Below are positions 56,601-64,000 of a stretch of 64,000 bases of DNA, piece after piece (within the stretch, counting starts at the first letter, position 1; each line of letters starts with the position of its first letter). This stretch comes from Collybiopsis luxurians FD-317 M1 (lineage: Eukaryota; Basidiomycota; Agaricomycetes; Agaricales; Omphalotaceae). The stretch covers positions 2,221,500 to 2,285,499 of the forward strand of contig KN834749.1 of the NCBI GenBank assembly GCA_000827265.1, read 5' to 3'. The translations under genes and the position numbers were made by a program. The notes beneath the pieces are model-generated. The model did no database searches and was not told the origin of the DNA. It was given only the letters and a program-made list of their open reading frames with translations.

Positions 56601-57514
56601 GTTCATCCTTATCTCCTGAAACGTCTGCATCGGCGTCTCCCTCGCAGCAACAACAGCAGGTTCCGGTTCAGCAGCCGGTCCATAAGGAGTTGGAAGAGGA
56701 TCACGAGCCTCTCACTGCAACTGCACAAGCTGCCCGGATGTTTGGAATGGGAATGTACACTGAGTATTCGCCCTTTGCAGCTGCACAACAAAATGCGGGA
56801 AATACCGATCTCGGTATGACTTTTGGTGGAAGTGGTGCTCATAATCCAAACCTGGGTACGGCTTTCCCCCTTGCTAAGCAGCCCACACATCAACAGCAAC
56901 CGCAACGCCGAGGGTCTGGTCAAGTGCAGTCCCAAGCTGGTCCCCAACCTCAACTGCAACAGAGTTCGATTCAACAGTCTTTTCCTTCGTTTTCGATAAT
57001 GTCGTCTAATTCAGGCACTCCTGGTTCGAATACAAATGCAGCCTCGACCCCCTCCCCATCTTCTTATCAGCATTCAAATTCTAGCACACAAAGCCTAGCA
57101 TCGAATGCCCAAGCATCGACTTCCCCAGCTGCTGCGGAAGACCCTACGCAATTATATGCTCGTTTCACGGAATTTATGTCTCGGAAATCGGCTTCGCCGC
57201 CTGGGCAGCAGCAGACGCAGGCTCCGATGATGAATCAGATGCCACAGCAGCAGAATCATCAGTACTCGAATACTTCCTTCCCTAACGGGTACGCATTTGC
57301 AGGCAATAGTTATCCTGCCAACCCCCAAACCTCTGGGCTCGAATACAACCAGGAGATTGATAATTTCTTCAGGTCGTTGAATGCTGTACCTGCAGGAGCT
57401 GGAATGGGGACAGGAATGGGGACAGGAGGTGGTTCTGGAGGAAGTTACGTGCTGCCTTACGGACAGGTATATGGACAACAACAGTGGCAGAATCCGACCC
57501 AGGGTACTCCATAG
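53650..57514 (+). CDS. Zn2Cys6 transcription activator with fungal_trans domain
   Basis: About 1,180 residues from five exons. The binuclear cluster is split by an intron: LRGELSCAECRRLKLRCDR and VIPCGSCSRRGCASICPSG give the six cysteines in C-x2-C-x6-C-x5-C-x2-C-x8-C spacing. A leucine/arginine coiled coil follows (RTKISIMAGRIRELEAALGE), the usual dimerisation element. The middle region is the fungal_trans domain: LFFAFALGTYLNPHIPNGQ, ALALAAKLCQGAGLHRDPAR, RRSLFWEVYQGDISHSIALG and RPPTTPLTFVDCEYPEED. The C-terminal third is Gln, Ser, Pro, Met and Gly-rich and is probably an activation region. Introns at 53718-53775, 53814-53861, 53971-54023 and 55464-55517 all restore frame. Regulated genes cannot be predicted. 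It shares an 85-bp promoter with XPA/Rad14. Confidence 0.9.
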
Positions 57515-58461
57515 TCTACGGCCGCACCCTCAACCTTCCGAAGGACGACCTCGGGCTCGGTCATTTCTTCCATTCTTGCCTTTTTTGTTGTTTATCTACA
57601 TTATTGTTGCTTCCCCTTTTTGAGAGCCTTTCCTTCCTCTGCCTGCAAGGACCGCCGTCAAATCAGCATATACAGTGTATCTCTATTCTTAATTAATGTA
57701 TTTCAGGTTTGTGCTAATAGTTTCTTGATTGATATCGCAGTGTACTTGTTCCTATCTTAGTACTTAGTATCCATTTATGCTTATTTGCGTTGCGTGCTTT
57801 GTCCGTAGTTGTACAGTTTCCAATACATTTTTTCAAAGTATATGAGAGTTACAACTACAGCTTTCGTATTGTGGAATGATTTTAGTAAATTCCTTCCAGA
57901 AACTGACGACTCTGTTCTTCCGCGTCCAATTTTTTTTACAATTAGATAACAATTACAAGAACCGAAAGAGTTGTTTGGGTACCTAGCTCGTCCTTACAAG
58001 GACTGACAGACTGATTTCCGACGCGAGAAAAGAAGGACTTTATAGTAGAATATAGAAATGCCGGCATCCAAGACGACCTTCATTTTAGCAGGTATTGTAC
58101 TTTTCCCTCCTTATTGTTCTCGATCCACGAGGTCCGTTGAATGTTAACCGAGTTCTTTTGTCTTTTCAGTGGTATAAAAGCTACAATGGACGAACAAAAT
58201 CCTTATCCAGCTTTTGGGACTCCTACTCTCTTTTACGGTTAGTGTTTTTAATTAACCGTCATTCATTTACTGACTCCGGAATGTTCAGCAGGTCCTACAT
58301 TCATTAGACCCCAGCTTGCTACGCATTCGTCTTGTATAATTTACGCAGCATCTTTGCATCTGTCTCTCTCTTGCATCCACGAGCCTCTCGATTCTTCCTT
58401 TTTCAACTCTTTCTGTCTTTGTCGCCGGGCGATTCTAACTTGACCAACTTTCTTCAGTACA
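57515..58461. other. Intergenic 950 bp with the BTG gene promoter
   Basis: 3' flank of the activator gene followed by a pyrimidine-rich leader. A TATAAAA at 58173-58179 lies 283 bp upstream of the next start codon and could be its core promoter. A short frame from 58057 (MPASKTTFILAG) precedes this box but does not extend into a supported gene. Confidence 0.5.
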
Positions 58462-59455
58462 ATGGCCTTCAACCCCGCTACCAGCCTTTCAGTCACTCTC
58501 GCCCATGCCATTTCTTACCTTACGAGACCTTTAATCGTCCAATATTCCGCCACGACCATTATTAAGCTTCAGCTTGTTCTCGAAGCCAACCTGACTGCTC
58601 TTTACGCCCCAACTTGGGTCTCGAAAGAGCCTCTCCGTGGTTCAGGCCGTCGTTGCTTGACTCTTTCGCCAGAGTGCCTCCCACCTCGTGTGATTTACGC
58701 GGCTTGCCTCAGCGCAGGTGTCCAGTGGTTTGACTGGATTGCTCTTCTGGGAGGCAAGGAATTTGATTTCTTCGTTGACCCTGGATGTGTCTCTGTGCGT
58801 CACGGAAGGAAGGGATCTCCTGACTGCAAACTCATCACTGTATGGGCTGACGAAGTCCCTTCGCCTACTGCTCCTACTCTGGCTACCAAGGTACGTACTC
58901 AGCTTTTGTTCAATTCATGATAGCTCGATACTTATTTGACATTTCTAGGTCCAAAACCGAACAATTGCACAACAGCTCATGGAGAGTGAATACGATGAGG
59001 AAGAGCAGATCTTTGCGATGATTGCTCAACAAACCAAGTCTTCCACCTGGGTCACACCCACCCTCGACAGACTCACTATTCCCTCTACCATCATTCGGTC
59101 CTCGTCCCCTTTTTCTACCGAGTCATCAATCTCCGCCTCTTCTTCCCACTCACGTAGCAGCTCCCGCTCGTCCAACTCGAGCTCTGGCTTCTCGTTCTCC
59201 TCCAACTCATCTTCCGACACCACAGTCTCTTCGTCTCCTTCCTCGGCCAAGCCGTCGCGCCGCGAGCGTGCCCGACAGGCCCGCGTCTTTGTCGACAAAA
59301 CAAAGACCGAGGTTACACCTTACGACGGCGGAAAGACTACCGTTCTGACCGGTGGTGTCATGCTTGGCGGCAGCCTCACTGACAAGGGCAATAGGACTAC
59401 CAAAAAGGCAATTAACGCTGCTTCCACCCAGCAATGGCGTGCACTCCGCGTTTAA
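58462..59455 (+). CDS. BTG/Tob (APRO) domain protein
   Basis: Two exons, about 315 residues. The first exon has the APRO-domain pattern: SLSVTLAHAISYLTRPLIVQ, LEANLTALYAPTWVSKEPLR, GSGRRCLTLSPECLPPRVIY and FDFFVDPGCVSVRHGRKGS. The GSGRRCL and VDPGCVSVR elements match boxes A and B of BTG/Tob proteins, which bind the Caf1/Pop2 deadenylase and promote mRNA decay. The second exon is a long Ser-rich region, with a basic stretch RRERARQARVFVDKTKTEV and a conserved-looking end GGVMLGGSLTDKGNRTTKKA. The intron (58892-58949) follows LATK in phase. Metazoan proteins of this family restrain proliferation; fungal members are little studied. The first exon is GC-richer than its flanks, which fits high expression. 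Confidence 0.82.
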
Positions 59456-60113
59456 TTGACGGAATGGCTCAACATATGACGTTTCACCTGAAGAAAGTAC
59501 GACAAACGATCTTAACTTTTTCATTTCTCGCTGCCTATTCGATGTTTGTTTGGATGGGTGGTGGAACTCGAATCCTGGTGTACGAGTTCCATGCACCTTT
59601 CTTCTCTCATCGCAGCGCGGCTTACGCTCCATCACGATCGACTTGTCTCTTGTATAGAGACAACGACACCGCACCATCTTATCTTGGCTTAAATCAGCCT
59701 CATGAAAACAACGAATGAACACTCGTCGCCGGACTCTTTATCTTTTTCACGTATATTATTTCCTTAGCATCTTCGTACTACTTGCATTCCTCGTCGCATT
59801 GCATCGGCTCCCCACTATTTTTTGCTGTGTTTTTATACTCCCGTCAACATCATACTCCTCATTGCCTCCTGAATGTGTAGCATCTCCTCACCATCTCAAC
59901 GCTGGGTCTACCTCTCCTGCCTCTTATTATCCCTATTCTATATCGCTGGTTTTTTAATCTTTCTAGGGCCTTTAGGTCTTAATATTGCTCCGCTTTCGCG
60001 TTGTATCTTGGGCTCATCTCTGCTTGTGCCATCTTGTCATATCATCTCATGTTTTGTGTTGTGTCATCTCACACAGTTTCCTGTATTTTACTACATTGTG
60101 TCTTGTTCTTTCG

Positions 60114-60133
60114 CTCGAACCTCCTGGTTCGAG
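60114..60133. repeat. Perfect 8-bp inverted repeat with 4-nt loop
   Basis: CTCGAACC, loop TCCT, then GGTTCGAG. It is followed by AT-rich sequence, about 660 bp past the BTG stop codon. It could form a stable RNA hairpin; it is not a tRNA arm, since no other tRNA features surround it. Confidence 0.6.
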
Positions 60134-60517
60134 TATAATGTATAATGCTCTTTGCAGCTTGAGCCCTTGAATGGGTCTTCAAGTTTTTGCAACCCTGATT
60201 CCGAAGCGCTCGAGATAATTTCGTGAGGACAAATGAATAGGAATAAGCGATGAACTGATGATACGACAAGGAATATTTGGGTTTAACTTGGTATTGAACA
60301 CATACACGGTTTGCAGATTGCTTGAATTGCGTCCTCTCCTTCCTGAGTGCTCTTCCATCTGAACCAACGGCTACATTCAGCGATGGTAGGTGCATTCTAG
60401 CATCCAGGGTTGCTTGTGAGATACTTAATCAAGATAAACTAGTACATAACTCTTGGAGGGGGCGGATATAAAAGAAGATAATTTCGGAGAAAAGGAAGAA
60501 GAGATCGGCGGGGCGAT

Positions 60518-61419
60518 CTAGTCGCTCCGATAGTGATATGTTTGGAGGAAAACAACTCCAACACTCAAACGTTTGCTGTCTGTTATCGCGGAGATGATAT
60601 AGATCGCAAAGCTCTTCCCTTTTTTTTTTCTTTTGGCGACTCCTCTTTGACGAAAAAAATGATGACGCCGAGAGAACCGGGAATACTTACCGGCGAGGGT
60701 CGATATCATAGAGAACGCCGCCTAAGAAACGCTTTCGTGCCACTCCACGAACGCGTCATGTTTTCCTCCAGGGTGATCAACTCCCTGGGAGAAGATACAA
60801 GTACTTCGATTGATTTAATGGTTCCTTGAAGCACCATTAGCGAATGGGGAAACATTCTATCTTCTTGGACGGAAGAGTTCGGAAATAAGTCTTTCAAAGA
60901 CGGTCAGTGTAAAGGCACGACCTGTGTATACGAAAGTCAAAGTAGACAACCTGGAAGACACATTAGCTGTATTTCAGTTCCGGAGGTTCGGAAGCTGCAG
61001 TCGTCCACCATGGCTACTTACATCTGGATAAAACGATAGTGGAGCCTCCCGGGAAGTCGTAGCATATTCCACGCTGTCAAGACATATACTTGCCTTCACC
61101 GATTTCGACAGGGAATGCGACGTAGACATTGACTCTGAAGATCAAATAAAACTGAGCATTGTACGACGCATAGTGGGCGACACAGTGCTTCTAAGTTTGG
61201 TAAAATGACCAGATTTTGACGCTGCTTTGACGAAAATATGACTGCGTCATAGGCCTTTCCAATGTCATTAGCGAGAGCTCGAGGGGATATCTGAGGGAAA
61301 GATTGGTGCTGAAAATTTGGGCAATATGCTTCTTGGAGGCATAGCTTCCCTTTTTTTGTGGAATCTAGCGGAAAAGGTATTACTTTGCTAGAGCGCGAGC
61401 ACGTGCAATCGAGAGCCAC
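60518..61419 (-). other. Unresolved minus-strand coding-like region
   Basis: Minus-strand open frames include PRALANDIGKAYDAVIFSSK, RQNLVILPNLEALCRPLCVV and ENMTRSWSGTKAFL. GT donors (gtaagtat near 60690, gtaagtag near 61020) and acceptor-like CAG sites occur, but no set of joins gives a continuous protein and no domain is recognisable. It may be a real gene with introns I cannot place, or a relic. Confidence 0.2.
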
Positions 61420-61574
61420 TCCACCTTGCGTACAGAAGGAGCTCCCGACGTCATGTTTCGTAAGTCGTTGGAGTTTATTCCAATCGAGGGGTATTTATTT
61501 GGTTTCTGCAATACCAGGTAAGTTAATATTTCATTTTACCACTTTCCTGTAACGCTACTCTTGAGATATCGAAA

Positions 61575-61918
61575 ATGCCAGCCAGCAATCTTTCTATGGA
61601 GGAAGAAAAGCTCAATTACTCACGCCAGCTTGCTGAGTATACTCTTCGCCAATGGAATTCCATCTACCGCGAGCAGGGGAAGGCAACCCGGCCTGCTGAT
61701 ACACGACGAAAATCTTCGACGATGTATTTACCCCCGAGACCGCAGGACGGCTCTGACACGGAGGAAGACACACCTATTGCAAAACCAACGGGTAAGTAAC
61801 CCGTCCAACCATTCGTCTCGAGCTTACATGGACTTGGGAAGGGACTATCCAGATCGTGGACTATGGCAAAGGCTTGCCCAGAGATGGCCCAAGATACATG
61901 GATAAACATAGGAAGTAA
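61575..61918 (+). CDS. Small conserved-looking protein of unknown function
   Basis: Two exons give about 95 residues. Exon 1: MPASNLSMEEEKLNYSRQLA, EYTLRQWNSIYREQG, then a Ser/Arg-rich linker and DGSDTEEDTPIAKPTG. A 50-nt intron follows (about 61792-61841). Exon 2: TIQIVDYGKGLPRDGPRYMD, KHRK, stop. The N-terminal helix is amphipathic (LNYSRQLAEYTLRQWNSIYR) and the rest is charged. The gene has its own upstream pyrimidine-rich leader. The intron join keeps frame and both exons have a coding character, so I regard it as real, but no family or function is recognised. The nearest neighbour on its right is biotin synthase in the same orientation. Confidence 0.6.
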
Positions 61919-62335
61919 TGACCACGACCGACACGAACATTCAAGGTACACTGTTGTTGTGATCTTTTCTCAGTTCAAGGTGTTCATTTGTACTCGCAAC
62001 CTACAGTCTGGCACGAAATACATAATATTCTAGCAACTCACCTCCTAGCATGTTGTACACGATGATATATACACTGTAGCATTAGTTAAATTTATTGTTT
62101 TACCTTGTCTGTGAATCTGAGTAAAGGGAGGTTCATGATTACCTTGGTGATTACTCTGGTCAATCCTTGGTGAAGGTACACCGAGGAACCAATGAAATTC
62201 GCTCGAATTGGCAAGTTTCTCCGGCCCGTATACTCCGGGATGCCCGATTTAGCAATGATCTAGAAAAGTTTGGGGTGGCTTCAACTCTTGCTCATAACCT
62301 GAGGTAGACTATCGTTGCGGTGTGTTTCGCCCTTC

Positions 62336-63923
62336 ATGTTCCGCGCTGTCGCTCCCCAAAGGTCTTTACCGTTCCGCCGTTATCTCGCAACCCACACAAC
62401 GTCTATTCCATCTCAGAACACAACACGCCATGACTGGTTACGACAAGAAGTCCAAGAAATTTTTGACGCGCCTTTGATGAATCTCGTTTATCGCGCCGCT
62501 TCAGTCCACAGGAAACATCAAGATCCCAATAAAATCCAGCTCTGTACGCTCATGAACATCAAAAGTTTGTCCCATCTTGATTTTTGGGCTTGCATCTGTC
62601 TGATCGCATATTAGCCGGAGGTTGTAGTGAAGATTGTAAGCCAGTTTTAAATAAAGTCTAGGTGGAAGTGTCTTGACCACGACTGAAAGGCTCTTATTGC
62701 TCTCAGTCGTCTCGCTACTCGACCCCTACAAAGGCCTCAAGATTGCTGGACATCGGACCAGTAATAGAAGCTGCCCGGAAAGCGAAAGAGAATGGCAGTA
62801 CTCGGTTTTGTATGGGTGCAGCTTGGAGGGATCTAGCAGGACGCAAAAGGGGATTCGAACGAATACTTGAAATGGTTCGAGAGGTCCGAGGAATGGGCAT
62901 GGAGGTTTGCACAACCCTAGGCATGTTATCACCAGATCAGGCTCGACAGCTCAAAGAAGCGTAAGTGGAGCATTTCTCTCACATCGGCTGTCGCGTACCG
63001 AAATAATTCCAGCGGCTTGACAGCCTATAACCACAACCTCGATACCTCGAGAGAATTTTACCCTCAGGTAAAACATTGCAGCTTTATCTTTGGTTGACAT
63101 ACTCGATATTTTGTGTTCAGGTCATAACTACTCGCTCCTATGATGAGAGATTGAACACCATCGAAGCAGTGCGCGATGCTGGCATCAGCGTCTGCTCAGG
63201 TGGCATCTTGGGGCTTGGAGAACAAGACGAAGATCGGGTAGGCTTGATCTGGGAAGTCGCAACGTAGGTCCCGCTTATAATCAGGGGAGAGTGTCTCATT
63301 CGAGTTATTCACTCAGTATGCCTGAACATCCGGAATCCTTCCCAGTCAATGCTCTCGTGCCGATATCTGGAACACCACTTGAGAAGAATGAGGTCAGTCA
63401 ATTTAAGTGCCAAGTTTGGATTCAATTCCGAGGATTCATGGCTCTCCCCATCGCAGCCTGTCTCGTATCATACCCTTGTCCGCACTATAGCGACCGCCCG
63501 TATCGTTCTTCCGACCACAGTCATTCGACTTGCTGCAGGACGAAACACCATGCCAGAGTCCGAGCAGGCAATGTGCTTTATGGCCGGCGCTAATGCCATT
63601 TTTACAGGAGAACAAATGCTCACTACCCCATGTTAGTTGCGATTTCATTCCTATAACCAGTTGAGTTCGATCAGGCTCTAATATTTTCTTTCTCTCGCTT
63701 CACTACACCAGGTTCTCCTTGGGATGAGGTAAGTAAACTATAGAAAGAAAAATAATTTGACGTTGACGAAGCCATGTAGGACAAGACGATGATGGATCGA
63801 TGGGGATTGGAAGGAATGCGAAGCTTCGAGCAGGTAAACGTTGCCCGTAAAGAACAGCCAGTTGCAGGCGGTCTAGGGCAAGATGACGCGAAGCATGGTG
63901 CGAGTGTATCCATGAATGTCTAG
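62336..63923 (+). CDS. BIO2: Biotin synthase, mitochondrial (BIO2)
   Basis: Radical SAM enzyme that inserts sulfur into dethiobiotin, the last step of biotin synthesis, in mitochondria. The N-terminus [20 protein letters not shown] is a presequence. The cluster-binding motif is [14 protein letters not shown], assembled across an intron; it is preceded by [11 protein letters not shown]. Further motifs are [80 protein letters not shown] and [18 protein letters not shown]. The second cluster ligand region is [20 protein letters not shown], followed by [16 protein letters not shown]. Eight or so short introns were fixed by these joins; the donor after NIK is gtttgt. The protein ends [11 protein letters not shown]. 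Complete within the window. Confidence 0.95.
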
Positions 63924-64000
63924 CTATCGAAATCCCGGCAAAGGGTGTAACTCTATTCTTTCGTTGCTTCCTTGATACTAATGAGTGGGAAACAGTAAAA

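Larger units (their letters stand above)
59456..61574. other. Gene-poor 2.1 kb
   Basis: No gene I can assemble with confidence. It contains a perfect hairpin (60114-60133) and, on the minus strand between about 60500 and 61420, splice-like signals and open frames that may be an unresolved gene (listed separately). The left part is 3' flank of the BTG gene, pyrimidine-rich. Confidence 0.45.

Noticed and set aside
58057..58240. Small gene starting MPASKTTFILAG, resembling the start of a mitochondrial assembly factor such as Pet117
   Set aside because: No second exon gives a matching continuation, and a TATA box for the BTG gene lies inside it.
59560..59590. tRNA-like GGAACTCGAATCC sequence
   Set aside because: No A box, cloverleaf stems or terminator run at suitable distance; it is downstream flank of the BTG gene.

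Overview
The window is nuclear DNA from a filamentous basidiomycete fungus, most likely an Agaricomycete (mushroom-forming fungus). The evidence is dense genes on both strands, each broken by many short introns of about 45-75 nt with GT..AG ends, together with recognisable fungal families: a Rua1-type regulator, a UPF0658 Golgi protein, MTC1, a Zn2Cys6/fungal_trans activator and a fungal SAGA Sgf11. I rebuilt the gene models by hand from reading frame, splice signals and conserved protein motifs. Spans run from start codon to stop codon and include introns. I saw no tRNA, rRNA, CRISPR array, intact transposon or viral gene.

Layout. 1-1855: 3' part of a CBS/PB1-domain membrane protein. 1856-4997: gene-poor. 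5.0-8.3 kb: a Ulp1-type SUMO protease convergent with the SNARE Bet1. 8.7-16.0 kb: UPF0658 Golgi protein, peptidyl-tRNA hydrolase 2, a short SWI/SNF-like zinc-finger tail, SAGA factor Sgf11, a possibly broken unknown gene and a Yippee protein. 16.0-19.6 kb: mostly empty, with one small Ser/Pro-rich gene. 19.6-25.5 kb: Ras GTPase, BTB protein, F-box protein, peroxisomal PXMP4. 25.6-32.3 kb: a chromodomain protein, MTC1, splicing factor SPF27 and the complex I 30 kDa subunit. 32.6-37.9 kb: one very large disordered protein. 38.8-46.6 kb: succinyl-CoA ligase beta, a DinB-like protein, a mitochondrial BipA/TypA GTPase and an Rpd3-class histone deacetylase. 47.0-57.5 kb: Rua1-like regulator, ribosomal protein S27, dynactin p27, acyl-CoA thioesterase, XPA/Rad14 and a Zn2Cys6 activator. 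57.5-64 kb: a BTG/Tob-domain protein, a gene-poor stretch, a small unknown gene and biotin synthase.

The content is mostly housekeeping: mitochondrial metabolism, translation, vesicle traffic, peroxisome, DNA repair and splicing. A loose set of chromatin factors is also present (Sgf11, chromodomain protein, histone deacetylase, SWI/SNF-like tail). I found no biosynthetic cluster or defence island. Several neighbours are divergent with only 65-190 bp between start codons, so they must share promoters.

The most striking signals are in gene structure. The Ras reading frame needs a 2-nt internal exon, and the Pth2 frame needs a 6-nt exon. Three introns must use GC donors, two of them in one thioesterase gene. 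The chromodomain gene carries an 82-nt exon-intron tandem duplication. The 83-bp promoter shared by BipA and the histone deacetylase contains three copies of a 10-11 bp GC-rich element, two of which form an inverted repeat.
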